The notes under the pieces: model-generated
Database searches by the model: none
What the model was told of the DNA's origin: nothing
Seen by the model: only the letters and a program-made list of their open reading frames with translations
Program-made: the position numbers and the translations under genes
Shown here: piece by piece, positions 1 to 8,832 of the stretch
Position numbering within the stretch: the first letter of the stretch is position 1
How the letters are laid out: the number at the start of each line of letters is the position of its first letter
Origin: Acidobacteriota bacterium
GTDB lineage: Bacteria > Acidobacteriota > Blastocatellia > RBC074
NCBI GenBank assembly: GCA_016710075.1
Contig: JADJLO010000018.1
Coordinates: forward strand, 1-64,000
DNA length: 64,000 bases
Reading direction: 5' to 3'

Positions 1-94
1 TAGCCCGCGTCACCGAAACAACAGCGCTACCAACCTGTCTCCCATCTAACCGAACCCAAAAAGTTTGGGTGTCGCTGGGACGGGCCGGCACTGG

Positions 95-921
95 TCAAGG
101 TTTGCGATTGCCACGGTCGAGCAGGCGCTCGGTACCTGAGGGCTGTTCCTGGAGATAGAGACCGGTCACACCCTCGACCTGTTTGTAATGCACCAGCCAC
201 TTGCCATCGGGCGACAATCCACGGTCGCGGGTAATTCGGTTGGCCTCCTCGGACTGCAGGGCGCGGGCAACCAACCCATCCGGTGTGATGCTGAACAGTT
301 GCTGCGCCTTGGTTCTTCGCTGGACAAATTCCTTCGGCGCTTCATTTGGCAGTCTCTCGAGCATTGGAACCTCGGTGAACACGACACGCTGCCCGTCTCA
401 ATGGTCCACCGCGGGTCTTCATTACTCTTTGTGCTGTCGCCAAGCTGTCGCCGGTTCGATCCGTCCGGGTGCATCACGAATACGCGATACTGACTTGAAG
501 GGCGCTTATCTTGAGCCGCGAAGAGGAGCCACCGACCATCGGGTGAAAATGCGGCGGAACCCGTTCGTCGTGCCCGGCAGTGCGACGACATCACTGCCGT
601 CGGGCTTCATAAGGTACAACTGCCTCGCTCCGCCCCGATTCGACGCAAAGACAATGTGGCGACCGTCCGGCGACCAGTTGGGCTGTTCTCCAAGGGATCC
701 ACTTGGAGTCAGTCTTGTCAGACCGGAGCCGTCCGGCCGGATGGTGTAAACGGCCGCTTCGCCATCCCGGTTGGATTCGAACGCAATCGTCTGCCGTCTG
801 GTGCCCACGACGGGACCGAATAGTAGACGGCGTGAGCGGTCTGTTGCGGGACTGAGTAGGTCAGGGTGCCCGAAAGCAGGAGTGCATACACAGCATTGAT
901 AATTACTCGTTTGATTGTCAT
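95..921 (-). CDS. TolB-like PD40 beta-propeller protein, frameshifted
   Basis: Four overlapping minus-strand frames join into one secreted WD40-like protein. It starts MTIKRVIINAVYALLLSG, a signal peptide ending near AHA. PD40 repeats follow with the motifs NWSPDGRHIVFASNRGG, YLMKPDGSD, FSPDGRWLLFAAQD and LSPDGKWLVHY. Proteins with these repeats (TolB/DPP propeller type) usually sit in the periplasm and bind partners; no enzymatic residue is visible. At least three frame changes are needed (about 790, 560 and 380), so the gene is either broken or carries sequence errors. It lies beyond the leftmost attC on the same strand as the cassettes and is probably a further cassette whose own attC lies outside the window. 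Confidence 0.6.
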
Positions 922-1511
922 TGGGTCCTCCAATACATTCTCGTGACCACGCGATACCTCATAATGATGAAGCCCCCAAGCGGGCTAACGACATATTCAA
1001 CGGGCGCGCGTGCAACACTGATCGAAGAGCACAACACACGACCGCGCGCTCCGTTGCAATAGATGTTCGACATTTGCCCATAATCAAAAGTCTTTTTTGC
1101 GTACTCAATTTTCACCCCTGATCGCTCATTGGCAGCGAAAAAGATGCGGGCATCTGTGTCATGGATGATTTCTAAAATATTCCCTTCTTTCCATTTCACT
1201 TCCACCGGTGGCCCACCACCCGGCCCCAGCCGAACCTTGCCGTGATCGGAGTCGCAACTAAAAATATTGCCCTCTTTGTTCGGCAGTTTTTCGTTCGCGG
1301 GCATGAATGATATTTGCGTACTATAACCTGTCGTTGCGCCACAATCGCGTTGAAAGATAATGACTTTATATTTTTGATCTGGCGCGATTATTTCTTTGAT
1401 GATCTCATTGCCACAACCGCCTGATAAATCGAGAAACGAGCATCCCCAATTTTGCAGCAATAAGCCAATGAGACCGGCTGTTATCAAACGTTTCATCAAG
1501 GTACTACTCAT
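918..1511 (-). CDS. Cassette-encoded lipoprotein, unknown function
   Basis: The N-terminus MSSTLMKRLITAGLIGLLLQ is followed by a lipobox-like NWGCS, so this is a probable lipoprotein. The mature part has an even spread of Asp, Lys and Gly (IAPDQKYKVIIFQRDCGATT, GNIFSCDSDHGKVRLG) and three to four Cys, like small secreted cassette proteins. I cannot name a family. The open frame starts inside the upstream attC (1592), so I chose the first Met after that site; Met at 1496 is equally possible. It has no stop before the downstream attC and runs to 918. One added base in the A-run near 1095 would end the protein at about 1084 (EYAKKDF), which is more cassette-like. Confidence 0.55.
   Translation of the reverse strand: MSSTLMKRLITAGLIGLLLQNWGCSFLDLSGGCGNEIIKEIIAPDQKYKVIIFQRDCGATTGYSTQISFMPANEKLPNKEGNIFSCDSDHGKVRLGPGGGPPVEVKWKEGNILEIIHDTDARIFFAANERSGVKIEYAKKTFDYGQMSNIYCNGARGRVLCSSISVARAPVEYVVSPLGGFIIMRYRVVTRMYWRTQ
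983..1071 (-). other. attC site (13th from integrase)
   Basis: An 89-bp imperfect palindrome. Inner arms TTCAACGGGCGCGCG and CGCGCGCTCCGTTGCAA pair; the outer heptamers are GGCTAAC and GTTCGAC, more degenerate than in the other sites. The lipoprotein frame to the right reads through it without a stop. Confidence 0.6.
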
Positions 1512-1525
1512 GCCATAGCGATGAT

Positions 1526-1610
<85 letters not shown>

Positions 1611-1656
1611 GGAATCAAATATCTTAATCTTTCGATGCAAGGTTTTGTATATCAGT

Positions 1657-2580
1657 TTAGTTGTACAGGTCTTGCAATGCGGATCTCAGGTCTGAAAATT
1701 GAAATTCGAAACCTTCCTCGCTTAAACGATGCGATATGCATAATCGGCCCCAAAAGCGCTAAATCCGGATCTGTGCGGAGAATTAATGGAGCTCAAGTCG
1801 GATCATCCAGCTTTGCGCTGGTAATCCGAACGGAACTCGAAGCGCTTTTTCTCAATTCACGTGATGAAATCTGCATTTGAAACAGGATTGGGAGCTGTTT
1901 GCTGGTATGCTCCATTCATCTCACTGTTTGTAATTGCCCTTGCGAGCAAACAGTTCATGTCTTTTTCGTGTATCCAGCTAATTCCTTGCCGGCCATGCCC
2001 GGCTTTTCCACCCAGCCCCCATTGAACTAATGTCGCCAGCCGACGTAGCGCCCCACCATTCCGGCCAAGCACAAAACTGGTACGAAGTATGACCCGTCTC
2101 ATCTCGGGAGGAGCTGCTTTGTCAAATGCTTCTTCCCAGGCCCGACCGACAAAGGGGCTAATCCATAACCAACACAAAGCAGAATTTTCATCACATATAG
2201 CATCTGGCGGATCACCGCCGTATGTGCAGTTGCCATTTGAACCCAAGACTTTTGGAGGTGACTTCAATTGCTGTAGAGCGCGACCAAGAACTTCAGTTGA
2301 TTCAACCCGAGATCGAAGTATCTCATCGCAATGATCTGGCGTCTTAATACAATCCAACTGTACGCCCAGCCAGGTTACTAATGCAGTCGCTCCATCGAGA
2401 TGACTACCCATTCTCCAAGGCTGCGTGCATCCCATATTGCATGTTTCCATCGAGAGTCATTCACTGAGCTGTTACGAGAGATCAAAACTACTTCGCATCC
2501 AGCATCAGAGAAATCTCGCAAGATTAAGCCCAAGAAATCCCAGTACCACCAGCTATTACGATTCGTCCAGTGGGTTTCAT
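1657..2580 (-). CDS. TIGR01777/YfcH-type NAD-dependent epimerase, frameshifted
   Basis: Joined frames give about 305 residues of an extended short-chain dehydrogenase. It starts MKPTGRIVIAGGTG, the Rossmann glycine motif, and then frame breaks follow. Later segments are DAGCEVVLISRNSS, IKTPDHCDEILRSRVEST, SALCW..FVGRAWEEAFDKA, RRVILRTSFVLGRNGGAL, GKAGHGRQGISWIHEKDMN and the typical C-terminus RLSEEGFEFQFSDLRSAL. This order matches TIGR01777 family proteins (YfcH-like), whose substrate is not established. At least four single-base shifts are needed (near 2560, 2400, 2270 and 1865). The ATG at 2578-2580 lies just after the attC at 2606. The gene fills its cassette and ends 47 bp before the next attC. 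Confidence 0.75.
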
Positions 2581-2605
2581 ATTGATCCTGCTCTTATTAA
2601 AATCC

Positions 2606-2693
2606 TGCTAACGAACAAGTTTACCGGGCCGCCGCCCTTCCAAAAGGATCGACCTGGAAGCGGCGGCGGCTCCGTATCAAACGTGAGTTAGGG
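2606..2693 (-). other. attC site (11th)
   Basis: An 88-bp palindrome, nearly the same sequence as the site at 6957: AACGAACAAGTTTACCGGGC, then CCGCCGCCCTTCC pairing with GGAAGCGGCGGCGG. Outer heptamers are TGCTAAC and GTTAGGG. Confidence 0.8.
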
Positions 2694-2758
2694 GAAGTTA
2701 CGGGTATCAGTCATTAAGCTATAGACTTGAACTAATTGATTCCATTTTCAGATTTACT

Positions 2759-3165
2759 CTATGCGGCGGTTTTCAATTTGCCGCCCATAATTGTCATTAG
2801 AATCAGAATCGCCGTAAAGAGAATATGATACCAAATGGGAACATACCGCCAGGACAGAACCGCCTTCAGTAAGCCCAATGCCATTAGCAGAATGCCGAGG
2901 ATCAGAGGCGTGCGTTGGTTTTCACCGGCGACCAGCACGGCCAGAAATCCAGACATCACTGAAACTATTGCTGCGCAGACAATCTGCGTGAGAAGAAATC
3001 TCGTATCGGGTGCGAACTGACCGCCATTCTCAATGGCCGCCTGGAACGCGCGTTGTTGAGCGCCGAACCACTCCGGCCAAATGGCTGAAAGAATCTTCTC
3101 GCTTCCAACCCAAACTATCACCCAGGCAAAAAATCCGGCAATGGGCCCAAGATGATTCGTAGCAT
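2759..3165 (-). CDS. Cassette-encoded small membrane protein
   Basis: About 134 residues with one frame break near 3145. The corrected start is the ATG at 3163-3165 (MLRIILGP, then GFFAWVIVWVG), with a purine-rich AGGGG just upstream. Four hydrophobic segments are visible: the N-terminal one, LTQIVCAAIVSVMSGFLAVL, TPLILGILLMALGLLKAVL and WYHILFTAILILMTIMGG. The loop between the first two carries EKILSAIWPEWFG. I recognise no family. Many cassette arrays carry such short polytopic proteins of unknown role. It ends 65 bp before the attC at 2606-2693. Confidence 0.65.
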
Positions 3166-3276
3166 AAATCCCCTCCCATTTTTTTCTTTAAAATGTTTTC
3201 ACCATGGATCAGTGCAACCGTTTGGGTACTGCATCTCTAACTCACTCATTGGATGGATCGTGTCACAGCTTTGTAC

Positions 3277-3362
3277 GCCTAACGACAAGTATACAGGGGC
3301 GCCGCTGTCCGCAAAGGTTTATCGAGAAGACGGCGGTGCCTCGGTCGAATGTTGAGTTAGGC
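3277..3362 (-). other. attC site (10th)
   Basis: An 86-bp palindrome bounded by GCCTAAC and GTTAGGC. The inner arms GGGGCGCCGCTGTCC and GACGGCGGTGCCTC pair. Confidence 0.8.
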
Positions 3363-3563
3363 CAGGGTATTCTTTTTGCCTTTGCACGCAGAAATAATAG
3401 TCAAGCGGGTTTTTCTAAACTCGCGTGGGGCTATACATAGATCATTATTGGCAATGTCGAAGATGATATTGAACTGCTTTAGTATCCTCACTGCCGATGA
3501 CGCTCATTTTCTGTGCCCCAATGGCGCCAGCAACAAAAGAATCCTGCAGGTACATTTGAAAGC

Positions 3564-4315
3564 TTAGCACTCCAAGTACAAATACTGGCGGATGCCCTTT
3601 TTCACTTTAGTGTTTCCAAACGAGTCCTTCAAGCTGGCTTCATCGGTGATCCTGATTTTCCGCCTACTCCAGCGTTACGGCGAAGGCATCGTCCAAAGAA
3701 TTCCTCCGGAATAGCCGGAATGAATGAGAAATTTGTTGGTATAGGGTCTTACCTTCAATCAGGCAGCTGCCCTGGACAAGAAGCTTTTTTCAGCTATCAT
3801 CTTGGTTTCTATTTTGAGGCGCTCGTACTTTTCCACTTTGCGAGGGAGTTTTTCATGAAGCGCGATGCGGTCATAGTGGAAGTCTATTTCAACAATCAGA
3901 TTCTGAAAGAAATCAAGGCCAAAACTTACCATCTGTATCTTTACCAGAATTTTTGTCCTCCCAAATGTCAATGTTGTTGCGCTGTAGGTCACCACTTAAA
4001 TTTGGTTTCCCTACTGAATGTGAATCTGCCTCCCGCTCCCAGGACTTCACTTTATTAGCGCCGTGAATTTGATGCTCTTTGATTTTCGCACCGCGTCCTC
4101 GGTTAACGTCATCCCTCGCTGCCGTATGCAATAAGATTCAACGTTTCAGTGCCGTTGAGCACTGCGCTTACGTCAATGTTGTTGTAAGCAGTGTAAATAG
4201 GATATCGCTCTCCCATTATCGGCTTGGTGCGACAGGAAAGTTTTGATTCGTACCGCCTAATTAAAAGCAGGATAGCTAACGTAGCAACGGCGAACAGTTG
4301 ATGTAAGCGATGCAT
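3564..4315 (-). CDS. Cassette-encoded single-TM or secreted protein, frameshifted
   Basis: Four minus-strand frames appear to be one protein of about 250 residues. The start MHRLHQLFAVATLAILLLI is a signal peptide or anchor. Next come SKLSCRTKPIMGERYPIYTA and DVSAVLNGTETLNLIAYG, a charged stretch (ANKVKSWEREADSHSVGKPN), then VSFGLDFFQNLIVEIDFHYD and a C-terminus ITDEASLKDSFGNTKVKKGI ending YLYLEC. Frame changes fall near 4115, 3985 and 3750. I do not recognise the family. The 200 bp between its end and the attC at 3277-3362 show nothing else convincing. Confidence 0.5.
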
Positions 4316-4354
4316 AGATTTCCCTTTGGAATTATTTGAAGAGGTGCTACATAG

Positions 4355-4456
4355 GCCTAACGTCATGCCGCTCCTCCGCGAGCGGCGCTCTCTCTCCCGC
4401 TTCGAGTCAGCGCGGACTCACCGCGGGCCGTTCGTCGGCTGCAGCGGCTGTTAGGC
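4355..4456 (-). other. attC site (9th)
   Basis: A 102-bp palindrome bounded by GCCTAAC and GTTAGGC. Its loop is long and GC-rich, and pairing is less regular than at neighbouring sites. Confidence 0.75.
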
Positions 4457-4854
4457 TGCCGTTCGCCGGATAATCTCCCGCCATGCGATGTGTTTGCCAT
4501 CGGCGTTCTTGGTGCTCGATCCGAACACTTCGACAGTCTCGGCGCTTGAACGATAGCTCGCCTCGACAAACGCGTCGCCGACCTTGAGGTGATAGTGGCA
4601 ATAGGCGTCGAAGAGATATCCATGGCCGACGGGCGTGCCTGACATCCACTCGGAAGATGTGGCGCAAGCCGGTCATATGGTGACTGCGCGTCCGTGACCG
4701 TGCCGTCATCGAATTGGTGTTTGAAGACGATCTCGAAACCGTTTGCAGTCGAAAGACTGGTCTGCTGGACTCTGTAGGCCAAAGACTTTCCAGCGGAATC
4801 ATGCCACGTCCCAGCACCCTCGTACGTCCCGAGGAATCGTTCGATATCGTTCAC
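4451..4854 (-). CDS. Cassette-encoded small soluble protein, frameshifted
   Basis: Joined frames give about 134 residues starting with GTG (VNDIERFLGTYEGAGTWHD) behind an AGGA-like ribosome site. It continues FEIVFKHQFDDGTVTDAQ, then after shifts near 4670 and 4640 GHGYLFDAYCHYHLKVGDAF and TKNADGKHIAWREIIRRTAA. The pattern of a short beta-rich chain beginning 'fLGtyeGagtW' is like small lipocalin-type or DUF1579-like proteins, but I cannot assign it firmly. No signal peptide is seen. The stop codon lies inside the attC, a common cassette arrangement. Confidence 0.55.
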
Positions 4855-4880
4855 GGGAATCCTCACTGAAGTCTCTAGCA

Positions 4881-4969
4881 GCCTAACGCTCGCGTTCAGT
4901 GGGCCGCCGCCTTCCCATAAAAGATAAGAAATCGTAGGCGGCGGTTCCACTGCAACGCGTTTGTTAGGT
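4881..4969 (-). other. attC site (8th)
   Basis: An 89-bp palindrome bounded by GCCTAAC and GTTAGGT. Arms CGTTCAGTGGGCCGCCGCC and GGCGGCGGTTCCACTGCAACG pair; same subfamily as the sites at 1526 and 8148. Confidence 0.85.
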
Positions 4970-4974
4970 GCATA

Positions 4975-5780
4975 TCAATCTTTTTCACTATATTGATTAA
5001 TAAATTTCTGATCAACGAATTCTATTTTCTTATTTTGAAACCATTTTAAAGGCAAAGGTGTAATTTTCAACGTTGTCCTCTTTCTTTCTCAAAGCTAAAC
5101 AAAAATCGCCTAATAATTATTGGCCTATCTGCTATTAGCTTCAGTTGACCATTATTATAACGAAGCCATTTGCCTACCAAATACATTCCCCAGCCACGTT
5201 TTGGGTGATTAAGTTCTTTCCATTCGGCTGAAGTATTTCACACTTTCCCTTCTTTGCCGCGCTTAATGAAAGTTCCATTATGTCCATAGACATTCACCTT
5301 TAATTGTGTGGGCGGTAGCATCACCGTTACCAAAATTATCGAGAATATATAAAGTCCAATATTCTCCTCCAAAACCCATAGATATTCCTTGCAATTCTGC
5401 AATAATCAACTCATCGATTTTATCGTTATCAATATCTCCTATCAACACATCAAATATTCCCTCCCACACAGCATCTATAGCCTCATTATCCCATTCAATT
5501 AAAACATCATTTCCTCGCTCTATCGTCATTACCTTTTTTCTCATTAGTTAGCCGTTGACACACCTTTGTTGAGCTATCGATTTCAGTACAAGTAGAACCT
5601 GGGAACCTGTCAGGTGTACTCAATATCCTCTTTGTATTTATATACTTTCAAGTGACACGAGGTATATCCTTGTAAAGGCTTACTTGTTAACCGTTTATAC
5701 TGAAATGCATTAGGGCTGTGAAGAATCAGTGAAAAACCACAGATAATTACGCTGTAAAATGTCATAAAATGAAGATTCAT
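4975..5780 (-). CDS. Secreted cassette protein with FG-GAP-like segment, frameshifted
   Basis: Frames can be chained across the whole cassette to give about 265 residues. A signal peptide (MNLHFMTFYSVIICGFSLIL) starts at 5780. The longest intact part, 5278-5544, holds FDVLIGDIDNDKIDELIIAE, an FG-GAP/EF-hand-like D-x-D-x-D calcium loop, and EYWTLYILDNFG. Downstream frames give WKELNHPKRGWGMYLVGKW, YNNGQLKLIADRPIIIRR and the tail EFVDQKFINQYSEKD. Stop at 4975-4977, six bases beyond the attC core. Frame changes fall near 5620, 5545, 5285, 5210 and 5085. The cassette is distinctly AT-rich relative to the ribosomal block. Function is unknown; the Asp loop suggests an extracellular Ca-binding fold. 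Confidence 0.55.
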
Positions 5781-5800
5781 AAAACTAATTATTGATAAGC

Positions 5801-5888
5801 ACCTAACGGCGAGTTCACCGGATCGCCGCCGTCCGCCAAAGTTCGACCAAAAAGACGGCGGCGATTCCGGTGCAACGTGGAGTTAGGT
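5801..5888 (-). other. attC site (7th)
   Basis: An 88-bp palindrome bounded by ACCTAAC and GTTAGGT. Arms GTTCACCGGATCGCCGCCGT and ACGGCGGCGATTCCGGTGCA pair. Confidence 0.85.
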
Positions 5889-5896
5889 ACCGTTAT

Positions 5897-6499
5897 TCAA
5901 GAAACCCCGCATACGAATATTTCATCAATGCACCATAATTCGCCGTTTTTACTCATTTTATAAATATAACCGCCCCGAGAGTCAGGGATATAGGCAATCA
6001 TCTCATTCACAAATGCCTTATCCTTTTGCAAATTGAAGCCCACACGCGAAAAGAAAATCAGGCCACATGTATCGGGGTAAGCTTTATAAAATTGGTCCCA
6101 AGCAATGGAGTCTCCAATCCTGAATTCGCGAAGTATTGCAGCATCATCACCCAATATGTATTCTTTATTTAGATTGAAAGCTCTAATTAATTTGAGCGAA
6201 TGGTTATTTTTCTTCTTAAAATCCTCAGATGCAGACGCAAGATTAGATGGCATGGATTTATTCTTAATGAAAAAGACGTCTTCTGGATAGCAATGAGCTG
6301 GTCGAGCATCGCTCGTGTCTTCTGCAATAACATACCTACGAACTTTGCCACTACGAGTGTGGTGAAATTCGCTCTCTTTTAAAATAATGGAGTAAATCTC
6401 GTAGTCATCGCGTAAATCTATGAAAAGTTTAACATCTCGCCCTTTACATGCTGACAAAAAGACGAAAAGCCAAGTGAGAGATGTGCTGATAAGTTTTAT
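5897..6499 (-). CDS. Cassette-encoded lipoprotein, unknown function
   Basis: The long frame begins formally at a TTG (6457). In-frame codons upstream, however, encode KLISTSLTWLFVFLSACKG, a clean lipoprotein signal with lipobox LSAC, preceded by AAGAAGG at ribosome-site distance. The first codon of that signal reads ATA (6497-6499), where ATG would be expected, so either a rare start or a base error. The mature part, about 180 residues, includes VKLFIDLRDDYEIYSIILKE, AHCYPEDVFFIKN and GLIFFSRVGFNLQKDKAFVN. I recognise no domain. It is AT-rich like its neighbour cassette and ends 8 bp before the attC core. Confidence 0.6.
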   Translation of the reverse strand: MKLISTSLTWLFVFLSACKGRDVKLFIDLRDDYEIYSIILKESEFHHTRSGKVRRYVIAEDTSDARPAHCYPEDVFFIKNKSMPSNLASASEDFKKKNNHSLKLIRAFNLNKEYILGDDAAILREFRIGDSIAWDQFYKAYPDTCGLIFFSRVGFNLQKDKAFVNEMIAYIPDSRGGYIYKMSKNGELWCIDEIFVCGVS

Positions 6500-6542
6500 C
6501 TGCTGAAAACCTTCTTATGTATTTTTACCGCATATTATTTAC

Positions 6543-6653
6543 GCCTAAGCCTGAGTTAAGCCGCCCCGCAGCGGGGTGGCGGACGCGTGCTAGCGTAGCG
6601 TAGGCACGTGGCCGACGCCACGATGCGGGGTCGGCTTGAACGAATTGTTAGGC
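6543..6653 (-). other. attC site (6th), aadA-like type
   Basis: A 111-bp site. Read on the minus strand it begins CCTAACAATTCGTTCAAGCC and ends GGCGGCTTAACTCAGGC, which resembles the attC of aadA-type resistance cassettes (known from mobile integrons). The similarity fixes the orientation of the array: the 3' core faces left, in line with minus-strand genes. The centre carries a second hairpin (GCGTGCTAGC region). Confidence 0.8.
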
Positions 6654-6659
6654 GGCGCA

Positions 6660-6942
6660 TTAGTAGCCGCTATGGCTGGCTACGAGAACATCGTCTACAT
6701 AAACCATAGGTTTGAGGCCTAAATCCAGCAGCTACGAGCGGTCTGATTTTCTCAATATACACCTTGTGTCCATTAATTATCTTGGTCCATGACCTCTTTG
6801 TCTGAAAGGAGAAGTGGGTTAATGGATTGAGAGGGTGCTGCAACCAAAGACTGTTGTCAGAAGTTACAACTTTCATTCCGCCAAGGAACCAGCCCCGCTG
6901 CAATTTTGCCGGGCTATGCCCTATAGAAAATAAAATTTCCAT
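6660..6942 (-). CDS. Cassette-encoded small protein, unknown
   Basis: About 94 residues. The start MEILFSIGHSPAKLQRGWFL lies just left of the attC at 6957. Continuing segments are KVVTSDNSLWLQHPLNPLTH and GHKVYIEKIRPLVAAGFRPQ. The literal frame ends at 6670. One base change near 6695 yields a better tail (YVDDVLVASHSGY) ending at 6660, right beside the attC. No signal peptide; rich in Trp, Leu and Phe with a conserved-looking WLQHPLN segment. I do not recognise the family. Confidence 0.55.
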
Positions 6943-6956
6943 GAACGCTCAGTGCC

Positions 6957-7044
6957 GCCTAACGAACAAGTTTACCGGGCCGCCGCCCTTCCGCAATTGC
7001 TGACCTGGAAGCGGCGGCGGCTCCGGTAGAACGATTTGTTAGGG
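6957..7044 (-). other. attC site (5th)
   Basis: An 88-bp palindrome bounded by GCCTAAC and GTTAGGG. It is nearly the twin of the site at 2606 in both arms and spacing. Confidence 0.85.
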
Positions 7045-7608
7045 GAAAATACGTTCTCCCTGCCAAGTCTCGGCTAAGGGCCCACTGGCCAAGAAGACAC
7101 TGACACGCAATCGCCCGCTTGATTGAAACTGGCCCTCAGCCCTCGATCGAGACCACGGCTCCTTTGGCAAGATGCCTGCTGGCCAGGAAGCCACCTCGCG
7201 CAACTCGCTCCTCGAACAAGACTAGGCATCCTTGGCGTCCAAGCCCCTCGGCCAAAAAGCCTCTTCACACAGCTCACTCAATCCGAGATTATCCGGCACC
7301 CACTGGCCGAAGCCGAGCCACACTCGCAATGCTTTACATCACGAAGATAAATCACCCCATCGCAGCGTGCCGCGCACGCAAACCATCTCGAAGATCAAAG
7401 AGCCGCACTCGCAAACGTCATCCCGATGGCCTGACTAAAATCTATCTTAAAAGACTCAGCAGCAGCTAGTCAAGAGCACCAAGGCAACAGTGCCAATCAT
7501 ATGAGCAGCTCTATTGGGATAGAAACCGATGTTACGCCTCTGCCCTTATTGCTTTTTGTTTTTCTCCAGTAGGACATACTTAGTGCTGATAAATGCGTTA
7601 TCGATTTG
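7045..7608 (-). other. Cassette with no clear gene; possible decayed lipoprotein
   Basis: No convincing complete frame. On the minus strand an ATG at 7498-7500 starts MIGTVALVLLTSCC, which looks like a lipoprotein signal, then meets a stop. A shifted frame continues with SFKIDFSQAIGMTFASAAL. Further left the sequence contains several degenerate copies of a CTGGCCAAGAAG-like word (near 7086, 7170, 7250 and 7303), so this part may be repeat-derived or heavily mutated coding sequence. Confidence 0.35.
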
Positions 7609-7696
7609 GCCTAACAATTCGTTCACCGGGCGTGGCCGTGTGACGCTGAGTTACAGACGACCGGACGGCCACGCTCCGGTGCAATGGATGTCCGGC
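7609..7696 (-). other. attC site (4th)
   Basis: An 88-bp palindrome. Arms GTTCACCGGGCGTGGCCGTG and CGGCCACGCTCCGGTGCAA pair. The left heptamer is GCCTAAC; the right is degenerate (GTCCGGC). Confidence 0.8.
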
Positions 7697-7710
7697 TGTT
7701 TTTTTGTAAA

Positions 7711-8076
7711 TCAAAAACTGCCGCGTAACCAAGCACGCCCAAAGAAAACTAAAAGTACTGTCAGTGGCAAACCGTTTATCAATAATGCAAACGTTCCCAG
7801 CCCCAAGATTTCCCCTTGTTTTTTGACACTGATCACCGCCACGAAAAACCCAATGAGACAAGCAATGCCTGTAAAAAATAAAAGCGTTATGATTTCAGCA
7901 ATAACCATTTGCGCTGCGACATGCATTATCAGGATCGGGATGTATGTCTCAATCGTTTGCCAAAAGTTATGATTCGCCAATTGCTGATAGATGAGCACTC
8001 CAATTATCGTCAAGAATGGACAGGCAATAGAAACCAGCGCGTACTGTCTGTGTTTGTGCGAAAGCCATTTTTTCAT
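7711..8076 (-). CDS. Cassette-encoded membrane protein, intact
   Basis: 121 residues in one uninterrupted frame, MKKWLSHKHRQYALVSIACP at the start. Three to four hydrophobic helices follow: ALVSIACPFLTIIGVLIYQQ, AAQMVIAEIITLLFFTGIAC running into LIGFFVAVISV, and GTFALLINGLPLTVLLVFFG. The C-terminus RAWLRGSF stops 15 bp before the attC. It is the only cassette gene besides 918-1511 that needs no clear internal frame correction. No family recognised; topology suggests a small integral inner-membrane protein. Confidence 0.7.
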   Translation of the reverse strand: MKKWLSHKHRQYALVSIACPFLTIIGVLIYQQLANHNFWQTIETYIPILIMHVAAQMVIAEIITLLFFTGIACLIGFFVAVISVKKQGEILGLGTFALLINGLPLTVLLVFFGRAWLRGSF

Positions 8077-8147
8077 ACGACAGTTAATTGTACAGAAACA
8101 CCAAAATCTATCCTTCGCAATTTTAAAGTCTCGTTATCACGACGGAA

Positions 8148-8234
8148 GCCGAACGTCGAAGTTCAGTGGGCCGCCGCCTTCCGACAAACGACAGCAAATC
8201 AACGGTGGCGGCTCCACTGCAACGAGGGTTAGGC
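8148..8234 (-). other. attC site (3rd)
   Basis: An 87-bp palindrome. Arms GTTCAGTGGGCCGCCGCCTT and GGTGGCGGCTCCACTGCAAC pair; bounded by GCCGAAC and GTTAGGC. Confidence 0.85.
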
Positions 8235-8256
8235 GGGCTATTGACACCGTGGCATC

Positions 8257-8697
8257 TCACAAAAGCCGCACGAAGGCGCCCTCAGATATTGCAGAAAGGA
8301 CATAAATGAAACCTCGCCAGCCTGCGTCTAGCATTTTTGGAAAGCGGTTTCCTTGGCGAAAATAGAGTTGGTGTCTGCCAAGTCAGCCGCAAGGTAGAAA
8401 ATGCTCTTCTTTGAGCCTGCTATTAGCCAAGAAACAGCGGGAAGTATATTCCAGCATCCATTTCTCTTTCTGAACTCGCCAAGCTGCACCCAAGATCGAC
8501 GGCGGAAGCTTCACGACATCCTTAACTGAAATTGTCTTTACTTGGGCAAGGTAGCCGCAGAAATCGCATATTACATCGGCGCACTTGAAATTGAGCGGTA
8601 GCTGTCTGAGCGTTCGGGCTCGCTTGCAGCGGGGGGCAACTACAGCGCTTCACAACTTCTCGCCCTTATCTCCTAATAGTTGCTTTGATGTAGCCAT
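8257..8697 (-). CDS. DpnI-like restriction endonuclease, frameshifted
   Basis: Too broken to appear as one frame, but segments line up with DpnI, the nuclease that cuts methylated GATC. From the ATG at 8697: MATSKQLLGDKGEK, then (one shift) VVKRCSCPRCKRARTLRQLP, NFKCADVICDFCGYLAQVK. This gives paired C-x-x-C motifs and D-x10-Q-x-K, matching DpnI's CPNC, CNHC and catalytic D..ELK region. Near the end, RKPLSKNARR and AGWRGFIYVLSAISEG match DpnI's RKPLAPTARRAGWIG segment. The DpnI comparison is from memory. Shifts are needed near 8655, 8640 (a C6 run) and 8310-8400. Family length with the winged-helix domain would be about 250, so this is a catalytic-domain-only form of about 147 residues. Confidence 0.6.
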
Positions 8698-8743
8698 GAA
8701 GGATCCTACTTCGAGTCTCTATATGCTAGTGATGCCATAGCCC

Positions 8744-8825
8744 GCCTAACGTGGGCATCAGCGGTTTGGCGTAGCCCGCAGCGGAGCGGAGGGCGAAGCC
8801 AAATCCGCTGCATGTGGGGTTAGGC
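8744..8825 (-). other. attC site (2nd)
   Basis: An 82-bp palindrome bounded by GCCTAAC and GTTAGGC. Arms CAGCGGTTTGGCGTAGCCC and the matching GGGCGAAGCCAAATCCGCTG pair. Confidence 0.85.
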
Positions 8826-8832
8826 CACCGTT

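Noticed and set aside
54..70. Small hairpin ACCCAAA/TTTGGGT left of the propeller gene
   Set aside because: Only 7 bp with no T-run; also no attC heptamer pair around it. Too weak to call. The rest of 1-94 shows nothing.
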